A stretch of DNA of 25,000 nt from Blastocystis sp. Blastoise (GCA_039096225.1 JBBPEB010000003.1:460001-485000), one strand, 5' to 3'; counted from the first letter of the stretch, positions 9,797 through 24,910 are shown. A program made the numbers and translations. The notes: generated from the letters alone by a model not told the origin.

Positions 9797-10725
9797 ATGA
9801 CTGAAGAAATGGATTATGAAAAACAATATTATGCATTGTCTGCTAAAATAAAGATACTTCAAGTTGTAAGTGAAGTTTGTTATCACTCTTTCAATCCACT
9901 TATCTTATTTATTATATTAACTTATATAGGATGAAGAGAATCTTTTGATGTCTGTTGTTCAATCAAAAGCTAAAATTGAATCTTTAAGAAATGATATAGG
10001 GTACTTTTTCTTCTTTTTATTTTCTATTATTTATTATATGTTTTTTTTGATATTTTATTCATCTACAACTATGACAATATTTTATTTATTCTGATTTTTA
10101 TATTTATGAACACATCTAATTAGAAATATTATCAATGCAATCATTGAAAAGAAAAAAGTCATCTCTGATCCTAGTCTCTTTCCAGTTAATTCTGAAAATG
10201 TTGAGTCAATGACTCCTGGTACTAATGACACTCTTGACTATGTATGTATATATTATTTGCTCATTTTTATCTATTTTTTTTTTTTTTTGTTGAATTTTTT
10301 TTAATGACTTTATACTATCTGTATATCTCCAATATTATTATTAATTCTATATATATATAGAGATCTCCTTTATCTGAATCAAAAGATCGTAAACGTAAAA
10401 CAAGGAATCAACGTGAACCTGTTTTAAAGAAGCCAAGAAGAGACTATGTATGTATATATAAAAATTATTATTACTATTATTATTATAGTAATATATATAT
10501 ATAGGGAACTAGGGGAAGACGTCAAAATGTATATACTTATTATATCTATTATTATATATAATATATATAGAATGAAGATGATTCAAAATATGCAGAATCT
10601 GAGTCGAAAACAGTATTTTTTAAATTATAATTATTATTTTATTATTATTATTATTATAGGATTTATCAGATAATGAACATAAAAATTTATCTGAAAATGA
10701 ATCTTCTAATAAATTAAGTCAATAA
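9797..10725 (+). CDS. Small coiled-coil protein with basic C-terminal half, unidentified
   Basis: Not recognised with confidence. Exons: 9797-9865, 9930-10000, 10124-10241, 10361-10447, 10505-10528, 10571-10612, 10660-10725; 477 nt, 158 aa, all phases consistent. Residues about 5-58 ('YEKQYYALSAKIKILQV', 'DEENLLMSVVQSKAKIESL', 'IINAIIEKKK') look like a coiled coil. Then comes a Ser/Thr/Pro-rich stretch, a basic patch likely to act as a nuclear localisation signal ('SKDRKRKTRNQREP', 'LKKPRRDYGTRGRRQN'), and an acidic Ser/Asn tail. This layout recalls small subunits of chromatin complexes such as INO80E or TBRG1, but that is a guess from form, not motif. It shares a divergent promoter region with CEBPZ. 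Exon 5 is only 24 nt. The first donor could be GTAAGT at 9866 (chosen) or GTTGTA at 9863. Confidence 0.8.
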
Positions 10726-11369
10726 ATAGAATAATTTATTAGAAATATCATTTTGTATATATCAGAAACTTGCTCATTTTTAATATTTATTTTTTTTATT
10801 TATTTTTTCATCATATTATATATTTTGCTTTATATACTACGATTATTATTTTTAATAGTTTATCCACTCTTCTCTTTTCAATCTATATATATATATGTAT
10901 TGCTTTTTGAATAAAAATTTGCTTTTCATTTTTCCTTTTGTTTTTTTTTTTTTTGTTTTAGTGTCTTTTTTTCTATTTTCTTTATTTATGTTGTTTTTTA
11001 TTTGTTTTTTCTAATTTTTTGTGTTCAAAGTGTGTTGATATACTTTATTCAAATATATAAATGATGTACGCGTTTAACATAATCTTCGCATGTTGCAGAA
11101 TCAGTCAAGTTCATCTATAAACAATATGCTGATTATATCAGTTATATTGTATTCAGTAAATAATTTGCAACAAATATAATATAATAAATAAATATTATCA
11201 ATTCGAACAATAAACAAAAAAAATCTAGTTTTATGTAAAAAAGTAAAAAATATCTAAGATTCAAGCTTTTTCAGTATAAGCTTGAAATAGTTTAAAAAAA
11301 AAAAATTCAATTTAATTTATTTTGATTTTGTTAAAGAGAAAAGAATAAGAAGAATTGTTATAGACGGAA
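10726..11369. other. T-rich 3' flank and TRRAP promoter region
   Basis: No gene seen. About 10740-11035 is T-rich with long poly(T) tracts, as expected of a 3' UTR plus flank or a nucleosome-poor spacer. About 11040-11180 is more complex and includes ACGCGT at 11068-11073, the core of the fungal MCB (MBF-binding) element. A 9-bp inverted repeat lies at 11260-11286, about 85 bp before the TRRAP ATG. Confidence 0.5.
11260..11286. repeat. Inverted repeat upstream of TRRAP
   Basis: TTCAAGCTT (11260-11268) and AAGCTTGAA (11278-11286) are exact reverse complements with a 9-nt spacer. Each arm also contains the palindrome AAGCTT. It could be a dimeric factor site or a 5' UTR hairpin; the transcription start is unknown. 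Confidence 0.6.
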
Positions 11370-12142
11370 ATGGATTCATCAAACTATTACAATATGTTGT
11401 TGGGTCATTTGCGTGTTCTTCGAGATGAGAAATCAAGTGTAGATGAAGTAAGTGTGATATAAATAATTAATTAAGATATTAGAAATTGATATTAAGAATA
11501 TAATGAATATGAATATATATAGATCGATAGGAGTCTTCATGAATTATTGGAGAAGTGTTTTTCGATTCCAAGTAATATGACTGGTTCTGTTGTTACATAT
11601 GTTGTAAATGTGTTACAGAAGTCAAAAATAGATAAAGAAACATCAGTTTATAGTGATATTCGACTGTATATATATTTTTTGTTTTTTTTTTATATTTATT
11701 TTTTTTTATTTATAAATAATAAATATTCTATATATATTTGATATAAATATATAGTACAAGTTATTCAATATTATGTCGATTATTACCAAAGGCAACAATA
11801 GATGATAAAACAATGAAACAAATATTAAATTATTTTTTTTCAGTATATAATATATATAAATAAAATAAAATAAAATAAAATAAATATAGTTATGGAATCA
11901 AGAGACTGAATATTGTGGTATATTATTAGAGAAATGTATAGAGACTTTGACATCTCGATTTGATTTGATTGATCAAGCCTATAGAGAATTATTTTATCAA
12001 TTTACTTTATCCGTATATGCGAATGCTGTTAAAAATGCAAAACGATATTTAAGTGTATATAGATATGTTTATTTAATTCATAATATATATATATATATAG
12101 GATAAAAATTATTTATATTTGATGAGTAAACAGAATTATTCA

Positions 12143-12200
<58 letters not shown>

Positions 12201-12251
12201 GTGTTGCTAATACTACTACTACTACTACTAATAATAATAATAATATCTCAG

Positions 12252-12285
<34 letters not shown>

Positions 12286-15200
12286 AAATACTACTACTAC
12301 TAATACTACTACTACAACTACTACTACTACTAATAATAATAATAATAATAATAATACTACTACTACTACTACTAATAATAATAATAATAATAATACTCCA
12401 ACAAATACTACTCCTTCAAATATATATAATACTTCATCTACTGTATATATAACTATATCTATAAATATATCTATATATATATATAGAATCATTATCCTTT
12501 ATATCCTTTGAATGAATCGTTTAATATTTTAGAGCGTTTATTATTATTATATGTACGTGTAAAAGGAAATTCGAATATTTCACCAATTCATGAGAAATTA
12601 AAGAGTATATAATAATAATATAATAATAATAATAATATATATATAGCTTATTTAACTGCATTGATTGAAAGTCGTTTAGAGAAATATGATTGTGAATATG
12701 AAGAATTATTTAAGAATTATTTATTAATATTAACAAAGAATTTATTTTATTATTGGCGTTATTTTTTAGTATTAGGTCCACCAAATCAGCCTTCCCTTCA
12801 TTTTGAGAATTGTACTCAAGCTGCTTTTAATATACTTTTTGTTTGTCCTGGTGATGATGTATATATTATATAATAAATAATAAATAATAAATAATAAATA
12901 ATAATAAATATAGGTTGATGTTCATGTAGAAGTATATAATTTATTACATACATTATGTGAAAGTAAAGAGACTTTAGAGATTTATAAGAAGAATATATTT
13001 TTATTATGTAATGAGAAATATGGCTTAGGTAGTGATCCCTCAACAAGAGTATTTCTATATAATCGACGAGCAGATTTAATTTCTTATATATTAATGCGAA
13101 TTCTTCCTTTATTATATGCTAATGATATAGATCAATTAGTATTACTTTTTGGAACAGTTCTTGAGAATCATCAAGTACCTATAAGTTGTCTTCTTCTCTA
13201 TTTAAAGATGTTAAGTGTATTTTCAGATGCTATCAGTAATGGTAAGATTAAAGAACGAAATAATGAACAAGATATGGTTAAATCAAGTATTTATTATTAT
13301 TATTCTAATTATTATTATTTTATTATATATATATAGTTGAAATTATTACAGAAATAATGAATATATTAAAGAAGAAAATTCAAAATTATAAAGAATTAAT
13401 TCGATATGTATATAATATAATATAATATATAATATAATAAAATAATAATATAGGATGGAAATATAAAGAAATATATACTAGATGAATATGAGAATGAGAA
13501 GAAAAATGAGAAATTTAATCGTTTTATTCATAATGAAAAGTTGATTCCGACGGGAATTGAATCGAATGAATATGGTATTCGATATACTCCTTTACAATGT
13601 TATATACAATCAGGACAAATAGGTGATATTGTTGTATATAAATATATATTTAATATATATATAAATATATAATATAGATTGAGAATACATCTTCTAGTCT
13701 TCAAAGTTTATTATTTGTTCTTATTAATACAGCTCGATCATGTATTTCATTCTTTATGAAATTTAAAGATTGTATATATATATAATAATAATAATATATA
13801 ATATATAATATATAATAATAATAATAAATAATAAATAATATTTTATAGTAGCAATTGAATCAAAGATTCCATATATATTTATAAATTATATAATAGAGTT
13901 TTGTGAATCCTTTTTTGATTGTGAATCTTTATTAACAATTGATATTATATCTGAAAAAGAAAAAGTATATATATATATTAATAGTATAATATAGTATATA
14001 CTATAATATATAGTTAGATAGTGTATTTAATGTTTTTGCTTCTTTTTTAATGGAATTACCTTCTGAATATATACAACGTCAAGTTTATTCTCATATATTT
14101 CCAAGTTTATATAATACTTTGAAGAAGAATATATTATATTATCAAATAATATATTGTATTTATGATAATAAGAAATATAAACCAATTGTTTTATCTTCTA
14201 TTATTATTGATTTTATATTTAGAAATATGGAAGTATATATTATATTATATTATACTATTATATACTATTATAAATAGAAATTAAATGATCCTAATAGTAT
14301 TGATTATGATGTAATATTTCATTTTATTCGTACATTTACAACATTTATTCGAACAGAAAATAATTATGTTTCTTTATTTAAACCTTATTTACAAGTATAT
14401 ATATATATATATATAATAATAATAAAAATACTTTATAGAGATTAATAATAGAATGTATGCGTCGAATAATAAATACAAAAGATCCTATAGGTTATTATCA
14501 TTTTTTATTTTCATGTTTTCATGCTATTCAATCTCAAGTATTTGAAGATTTACATAAAGATATAACATTATTCTTACAAGAATTATTACAAGAATTACAA
14601 AGATTAGAAGAAGCTAGTCCTGAATCGAAAATGAAAGAAGTTATTTTAGAATTAACAGGACATATACCTGCTACATTACAAAATTTATTACGATTATTAT
14701 ATTTTATGATACAATCAAATTTAATTGGATTAAGAGGACCTGAATCTGTACAAAAAACATGTATATAATAAAAATATAATATTTATATAATAATATATAT
14801 ATAATAATATAATAATAATATATATATAATAATATATTATAGGTCTTCGTAGTTTAGATTTATATATATCTCGTGTACCCCCTGATTATTTATATTCTAT
14901 AATACAGAAAGAGCCTTATAAATCTGAATTAAATCGTTGTATGATGAATATATTACATATTCGTTCTCATCCTCGAAGTACTCAAGCATTAAGTATAATA
15001 GGTACATTAGGAGGAAAGAGTAGAAGTATATTAAAAGGAGATCTTTCATTTTCTTTTTATTCCCAACAAGAACCTGGATTACCTATTTTATTAAAATGGA
15101 ATAGGAATAATAAAGAGAATAATAATAATAATAATAATAATATAGATATAGATATAAATAATAATAATAATAATAATAATAATGATGATGATGAAAATAA

Positions 15201-15500
15201 TAATGAAATATTTTTAATGCCATTAGATATATATATTCAATTTGCTTCAGATATATTAATAAATAATTTATTTGTAGAAGATCCAAAGAATAATGATAAA
15301 CGATTATTTCGAACTACTCGTGTAGATCAAGAGAATTTAGATTCATTACGATATACACGATTATATTATAAAGAACAAGCTTTAATATTTTTAAAGAATA
15401 TTTTTTATTCATTTATGGATACAAGTGAAATGCCTTGTAAAGATATTGCTGATATTCATGGAAATAATAATAAAGAGAATAATAAAGAGAATAATAAAGA

Positions 15501-15531
<31 letters not shown>

Positions 15532-17034
15532 TGTCAAGATGAAAATAAATCAATGTGTAGATTATTATATGGTATATTTATAAGTGGTAGTGATTTTGAA
15601 TTATGTGATAAATCAATGAAAATAATTCAAGATATTATAGAATATTTAGTATTATTATGTGTACAATATGTTTCATTTGATATAGAAAATAATAATAATA
15701 ATAATAATGTTAATAATAATAATGTTAATAATAATAATAATAATAATTCTAATTCTATTCGTAATAAATTAAATAAATATGATATATTTTATATAAAGAC
15801 TCAATATGGTCCTCTTCCTCCTGTTCTTCCTCTTCATCAAACTATTCCTTCTAAACGATTATCTATATATTGTCTTTCAGAAGCTCTTGTTTCTTTATAT
15901 ATTAATTCTCATCCACATATTACTGAAACAGCTAATAAAGTATATAATATATATATATAATAAATATATATAATAATAAATATATATATATATAGATATT
16001 AGAGATGATATTTGATGCTTTAGAAGATATAGCAGGTGATACTTTAACTAGTATTATATATGGTTCTCCTCTTTTAGATGAAATTACTATGAATTTATTA
16101 TATCATGCTAATATAGGAACATGGAGAAATAAAGTATATATTTATATTTAATAATAATTTATAATAATATATATATATTATATAGATAAATGCATGTAGA
16201 GGATGTATATATATATTACGTCGTACTCCTTCTGTTTGGGGAAAACGATATGAATGTTCTATGTTAAGATTATTATTTGATATGATTCGTGTATATATAA
16301 TATAATAATAATATAATAATAATATAATATAATATAATATAATATAATATAATATAATATAATATAATATAATATAATATAATATAATATAATATAATAT
16401 AATATAATATAATATAATATAATATAATATAATATAATATAATAATATAATATAATATAATAATAAATATAGTCTTCTCCTCCTGAATGTAGTTTAGAAG
16501 TTCAAGAAATAAGTTATATAATGATAGATTTATTATTATATAGTTGTCATGATGTCCCACTTCCTTCTTCTATAAGTATAATACAACCACGATATCCAAC
16601 AATATCAGAAGAATTAACTAATATATTAAATGAATTAAGTATTCCAAAAGAAGAAAGAGAGAAAGATCTTCAAGAATTATTAATATATCAATTATTATCA
16701 AAATATAGTATATTACATAGTGTAACAACATCATTTTTAAAGAAATTAATGATATATCAGAAAGAGAATATAGAGAAATGGTTAATAGAAATGGGAGATA
16801 TGATTTTAATACGAAATGAAATAAAATATATACAAGGTTTATCATTTACTCATCAATTATCAGTATTTTATACAATAGAATTTGGATTATTATATCCTTC
16901 AAATAAACCATGGTTTAGTTATACACAGAAATCTGTTATATTTGCATTAAAAACAATTCTTAGTCTTTGTGAACCTAATAGTAATCCTAAATATATACAA
17001 GCTCATTCTTTACTTTCAGATAGTATATATTTTT

Positions 17035-17105
<71 letters not shown>

Positions 17106-19884
17106 TTATTATTATATAATTATATTTATAGTACCTAAAAGTATTTCTTCTCTTTATATACCTCCATGTACAACTTCTTATCCTTTTGCTAGAAATACAC
17201 CAGTAGAATTATTTATATGTGCTTTTCATTTGATTATTGCTTATAGTAAAGTTAAAATAGATTTTTGGAGAGTATATATATATATTTAATATTTATTTAA
17301 TAATAATAATATATATATATAGAGTGATGCTTCTTTAACAAGTGAATTAATAAATATTCGTCAAAAGATAATTGTATTATTATTTACTTGTATTCGTTTA
17401 GGTAGTAGTGAGATTTTATCCTTAGCAGAAGAATTATTAGAAATATTAAAAACAAGTGGTCATTTTGATAAATTATGTAATAATAAGATGGTTGAATATT
17501 ATAAGATATTATATGATGATTTTAATAATGATAAATGTTCAACATTAACAATTCCTTATATTCGTTCAATTACTATATATACAAAATATTTTAAACAGAT
17601 GAATATGATGGATCCAAGTGATGCACTTATTGTTAGTTGTTGTCGAATTATTAATACTTTCTCGAAACATGATACTATTAAAAATACTACTGTAAATATA
17701 TTATTATTATATATTATATATTATATTTATTATTATTATTATTATTATAATATTTATATAGGAAACAATACCAGAATTTTTTAATTGTCTTTTAGAATTA
17801 TTATCTGTATTAACATTTAATATAAAGAATCGTGATACTATATTAGATACTATATTTAGTAGAGAACTTGATATTTCACAAATATCTACATTTACTTCTT
17901 ATGATCTTTATGTATATTGATTATTATTAATTATATTATTAATTTTTTATTATTATAGTATATTTCACTTGGTAAGATATTTAATGAACATCCAATTGAA
18001 GTATTTGAATATTTATTTGGAGATCGTGTAATTAATGGAGAAAAGCATATTCTTCAACCTTCTATATCGTTAGCTGTATTAAAGATTATAGATACACCTT
18101 CTCTTTGTCCTCAATTTATTCAATATATTATAGAGAATTTAAGTAAATGGATACAAATGATGACTATACAAACAAATGATAATGTATATTATTTATTATT
18201 ATTATTATTATTATTAATTTATAGAGTTTAATAAATGATATAATTCGATCAATTAAATTAAATATTGAAACAAATAAAATTGTATTTTAATAATATTAAT
18301 AATATTAATAATTATAATAATAATAATAATATATATATAGTTATATACTATTGGTAAATATGATATGGGTGTATATCAGCCTATTACAGTTACTTCTCTT
18401 TCCAATCAATTAGTGAATAACTTTCAAATTTATAATAAATTCTTAAGTAATTTTATAATAATAATAATAATAATAATACTATAAATATAGCTTATCGTGA
18501 AGGTATAGATGTAAAACGATGTGTTTATTATCAAATATCTACTCAATATATTATTCGATTCTTATTAAATTGTATAAAAATGTCTAATAATACTCAAATG
18601 GTATAATTATATATTAAATAAATAAATAAATATTATATATATATAGAGTTCTTATAAAGATACAATAATATATTACTTTTTATGTTTATATACAAATAAT
18701 TCTCTATGTGATATGCAAGATATAATTACATTCTTTAAAGAATATATACCTCAATATTATTCTTTAGAACAAAAAGAAGCATTATTTAAGTATTTATTAT
18801 ATATATTATTATAATAATATATATATATTTATATAGATCTTTATTAGAGATATGGAAGAATCATGATCGAAATGCATCCATGTATTCAGATGCTTGGAAA
18901 GCTGCTTATATGGAACTTATTATTATACCTATTTATTCTTCTCTGTATATATATAATAATAATATATAATAATATAATAATAATATTTATATATAGTTTC
19001 CATAATAATACTAATACTAATAATAATAATAATAATAATAATAATATTTCAAATATCCCCTCTATTTCAAAAGATATTTTAATAGATTATATAACAATAG
19101 TAATTCCAAGTTCTATAGAGACAACAAATAATCAAATAAAGAAATATGAATCTATATTAGTAAAAGAATTATTAGCATTTAATTGTTTATTAGTTAAATA
19201 TATGTCTGAAGAATTATCTCCATGGAGAAAAGTATTATTACAATTTGCATATGATCATGGTAATGATAGTCATCCTGTTGTTGTTAAATATAGTTATTTA
19301 TATATATGTCAATTTATGATGTCTCATGGAGGTCCTGATTCTTTTATTAAACGTATATATATAGGAATGTTAAAACATTTTTCTTCTCAATGTAGAGAAG
19401 TATTATTAAATGCAATGTCATTATTTAATTCATGTATGTAGATATATATATAATAATATATAATAATAATATATAATAATAATATATATAATAATATATA
19501 TAATAATATAATAATAATAATAATAATATATAATATAATATAATCTATAGTAGCATTACAAAATGAATCTATTCAAATATATGTTCGTGAAACATTATCT
19601 CGTTATATGATATCAAAAGATCCAAATATGGAACAAAATATACATTATTGGAATATAATACTTTTATGTCCTGAGATATATACAGTAGATTTTATAAAAA
19701 TATGGAATCCTATTTTTAAATATATGCGTAAATGTGTAGGTCAATATGATTTAGTATTTCGTCATAAGAATGTATTAGTAAATATGTTTTCATTAATATT
19801 TTCTTATTATACTCGTGAATATGAAAAGAAGAAGAAAGAAACAGAAGAAGAACAAAATAAATTATTTTATAAAGATGATCATTT

Positions 19885-19918
<34 letters not shown>

Positions 19919-21886
19919 AATAAACAAATGAATTCTAATGAGAATACAATAATATCAAGTACAAATACTCGTATTCATACTACTTCTACAAGTATAACTA
20001 TGAATAATATTTCATCTTCAATATCTACTATAAAGAATTCTAATATTAGTGGATCATCAATGTCTATTCCTAATACTAATAATAATAATAATAATAATAC
20101 TAATAATAACAATAACACTAATAATAATAATAATAATAATAATTCTAATAATAATAATGTTATAAATATAAATTCTATGTCTCCATTAGATAAATTTGAA
20201 TATGAATATAGTAAATATATGTCATTTTCTTGTAATGATCTTATTATATGTATATATCAATATACTCAAGCTCCAATGGATCAAATATTAGCTTCTCGTT
20301 TATTTTTAACTCTTCAACAATATTTAAAATGTAATCCAAAAATAGATTTCCCTCTTAAAAATATTCTTGAAAATACATTTAAAATATGTAATTATAAAAC
20401 ATATCCTGATTTTAAAGGTATTTTAATTTATTTTTATTTATTTTAATTTATTTTAATTTATTTTAATTTATTTTAATTTATTTATTTATTATTATATTAT
20501 TTTTATATTATTATTATATTATAGGTGAATTAACTCGTACTTCTTTAGTATATGTAATAACTTCATTAAAGATAATAAGTACTTATTTAGAATATCATGA
20601 GAATACAGAGAAGAATAATGTATTAATAAATAATATAGAATTTATAAAAGATCAATTAATAATAGCATTTCAAAATATAGATCGTGAATATATATTTGAA
20701 TGTTTATTAGAATTAATTCCAAGTATATATATATAAATAATAATAATAATATATAATAATATATAATATTTTTTTTATATAGATTTATTTAAACATTCTC
20801 ATTTATTTAATGAACAAACAGCAATTTTATTTACTATTATTCAAGAGAATATATCAAAGAATATAAAGAATACAATATATAAATTATCTTCATATAATCC
20901 AGGAATACAAGAAGTATCAAGTTGGAAATATTTATTATTATTAAAAGAATTACTTCATATATCTCCAGAATATCTTCGATTATTTTCAGAAGATTTAATT
21001 CAATTAATAGATTCTCTTATAGTATCATTTCAGAAAGAATTATCGGATTCAAAAACTAATACTTCTTCTCAATCTAGTATAGATATTAATAATAAAGAAA
21101 ATAATAAAGATAATAATAATACTAATAATACTAATAATACTAATACTAATATACAATCTACTCCTAATGGAACACCTACTGTACAATCTGGAATAAATAA
21201 TAATAATACTAATAATAATAATACTAATACTAATAATACTTCAAATAATACTTCAAATATTCGAGAATCAAAAGAATATAAGATAAAATATAAGATAGAT
21301 ATAGGTTTAGTAAGTCTTCCTAATTATGATAATAGTGAGATAAGTAATTGTTTAATAAATTGTATAGAGATGATAGGAGAAAATATAAGTTATTTAAAAG
21401 ATTATAGAAATAAATATTTATCTTATATATGTACATTATTAAAGACTCAATATACAATAACAATATTACGAAAGATAACTAGTCTTATAAAGATATGGAT
21501 TTCATCTGTTCATATTATATTATCTCCTTTAGAATTAGAACAATTATTATATAGTTTTAGTGAAATACGAAAACATACAGATGCTACTCATGCTACTTGT
21601 TTATTTAATGATTTTTCTTCAATTATATTAATTTTATGGAATAAATATGTATATAATATATATATTTATTTATTAATTAATTTATTAATTTATTTATTAA
21701 TAATAAATATTATATAGATATCTAATAGTTATGAATATACTTCAAATAGTATAGAATTATTAAAAGATTTATGTTTTATTGGTTTATCATCTCCTGATCC
21801 TTCTATTCATCAGATATATAGAGATTTATTTATTAAAACACTTCCTGGAGATATATATTCTAGATTACATTATGTATTCGAAAAAG

Positions 21887-21956
<70 letters not shown>

Positions 21957-22161
21957 TTTCTATATTAATTAATTATTATTATTATATAGAATTGGTCTTC
22001 AATGGAAAGTCGTCCTTGGTTTCCAATTGTATTAGAGATTTTAATGAATGGAATAGAACAAGATAAAGAAGTAATTGGTGAACGTATAAATGAATATTTC
22101 CCTCCTTTTCCTTATAGTAAAGAAACAATAATAATAAAAGAAGAAGAAGAAGAAAAGAAAG

Positions 22162-22194
<33 letters not shown>

Positions 22195-22913
22195 TATTAT
22201 TATTATTATTATCATCTGAGTCAATAAAGATAGAAAAAGAAGATAATATATCAATAACTCCTTCTTCTATAGAGAATCCTATATGTAATGATGATTCTAT
22301 TTCATTTCATAATATATCGGATCGAGTTCGTCATTTCCTTCAATCTCATCATATGACTACAAGAAATATAATACAACCATTAATAGAACTTAGTTATGCA
22401 GATAGACATATACAACATCAGTATATTTATATATATATTATTATTTATTAATTATTTATTTATTATAAATAGTTTATGGACATTATTATATCCTTCTTGT
22501 TGGTCATGTTTGAATTCTTCTCAACAAATATCTTTAATTCCTAGTTTAATATCGTTTTTATCTAATGATATACATATGAATCAAATAGGAAATATACAAG
22601 AAATGTCTTGGAATCAATTAGATATAGAATCAAAGCAATGGGGTGATCGAGTAAAACAACCTTTTGAATATATTCATAGTGGTTTATATGGTAATATGTC
22701 TACAACAAATACTATTCAAGTATTTATATTTATTTATTATTTATTATTATTAATAATATATATATATATATATATAGACAATATTAGAAGGTATTTGTTT
22801 ATGTAATAATCGTCCATGTTTACCATCATCATTATTATTATATTTATCAAAGAATTTTGGTTGTTCAAGTCAAATAGCTTTATTATTAGAAGAAGAAAAT
22901 ATTTCTATAAATA

Positions 22914-22946
<33 letters not shown>

Positions 22947-23116
22947 TCTTAAAGACAATATATAAGAATATGGGTGATGAAGATTTAGAAAGAAGTATAT
23001 TAGAGACTATAAGTACAAGTATAAATACAAAGATAGGTCTTAGTTTAGAAAGTTATGGTAGAATTCATGAATCTCAATTAATATATATAAATTCAATGAA
23101 AGAATTACAATTAATA

Positions 23117-23159
<43 letters not shown>

Positions 23160-24866
23160 TAGATATAAAAGAAGAATTAGAAATATGGGAAGAACGATGG
23201 ATATATTGTTCAAAGAATTTATGTCAATGGTCTACAATATTAGAATATAGTAAATATATACAAGATCATCATCTTACTTTAGAAGCATGTTGGAAATTAA
23301 ATTTATGGGAATATCCTTTATATATATATATATATATTATATTATATTATATTATATATTATATTATATTATATTATATTATATTATATTATATTATATA
23401 TATATTATATTATATTATATTATATTATATTATATTATATATTATATTATTATATATAAATAAATAATAAAAATTAAAAAAAAAAATTTCTTTAATATAA
23501 TTTACTTATGTTCGTACTTTATTATATTTACCAGAATTATCATCTGAAAGTGAGAAATATTCAACAGATATAATGTTAATATCTACTCGTCGATTATTAC
23601 ATGAGAATAAATTAATAAAAGCAAAAGAATATCAATTTAATTTATTTGAGAATATATTATTAATGTATCGTTCTTTACCTATGCAACCTTCTATAGAACA
23701 AGATAAATTATTACATTATTTACATCAAGCTCAAGATTTACGTACTAGTTTACAATTATTAGAATTACCTATAAATATAAATGATAATTCTTATGAGAAA
23801 ACTACTATTCTTAATAAATGGAAAGATACATTACCTAATTTATGGGATCCATTATCTTATTGGGAAGATATATTATATTGGAGAATACAATTATTAGAAA
23901 ATCAATCATTAAATAATAATAATAATAATAATATAAATAATAATAATATAAATAATAATAATAATAATAATAATAATTCTCCATTAATAAATAATTCTAT
24001 AATAGAGAATCAGAATATATTTACAATATCAAAAGAATTAAATATATTATTATGTAGAACAGCAAAAGAACAAGGATTATATGATAGTGCTTTAGAATTA
24101 TTTCCAAATATATATCAAATAGGTTCTTATACAATAAAAGATTTATTAGAATATATAGAAGAAGAAACAAGTATATATGCATTACGAGATAAGAATTATA
24201 AAGAATGTATAAGTTATTTATCAAAGATAAATATGAATGTATTTTCAATAGATAAGAAGAATGATAAAAAGAATGAGATATTACGTATGAAAGGTGATTA
24301 TCATTTATTAGCTAATGAATATGATGAAGCTCAAAAGATATATACATTAGTACTTCAAAGTGATAATAAGAATACAAAAGCTTGGGAAGGATGGGGTAAT
24401 GCATATTATAAGACATGGTTAAATAGTGAAGAAGCGAGTAATGCTGCAAATGCTATATGTAGTTATTTACAAGCAGCAAATTGTCGTCATGTTGATTATT
24501 GGAAATTAATAAGTCGTGTATTATATTTAATATGTAGTAATCCAGAGAATCCAAAAATAAGTGAAACATTTAAAAAATATCAAGAAAGAGCTTTAGTAAC
24601 TTCATGGATTCCATTTATTCCTTATTTATTTAGTTATTATAGTTATAAGAATAATTTATTTAATTCAATAATAAAAACATTAATAGCAACATATCCTCAA
24701 GCAATTCGATATTCATTAATATATCAAGAACCAGAAGGAATATCTGTATATAAATAGATTTTTATTTTTATATATTATTTTATATTATTTATTTATTTAT
24801 TTATATATAGAATAATTATTTAACAAATAATCGTAATAGTATTACAACAGTATATAATATATATAT

Positions 24867-24910
<44 letters not shown>

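Noticed and set aside
12136-12492. Antisense ORF of poly-Leu/Val opposite the Asn/Thr tract, and a poly-Ile/Leu ORF in another frame
   Set aside because: These are shadows of the AAT/ACT repeat in other frames, with no protein-like sequence and no flanking homology.
21889-21950. AT-rich arrays as replication origins or centromeric sequence
   Set aside because: They lie inside introns of expressed-looking genes and match the general base composition. Nothing specific supports another role.
23289-23535. A GT-AG alternative for the odd TRRAP intron, using GT at 23289 and the 'ccag' near 23532
   Set aside because: It would delete the conserved tryptophan-rich end of the exon and the start of the next conserved block. 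The AT-AC choice keeps both and matches the U12 consensus.
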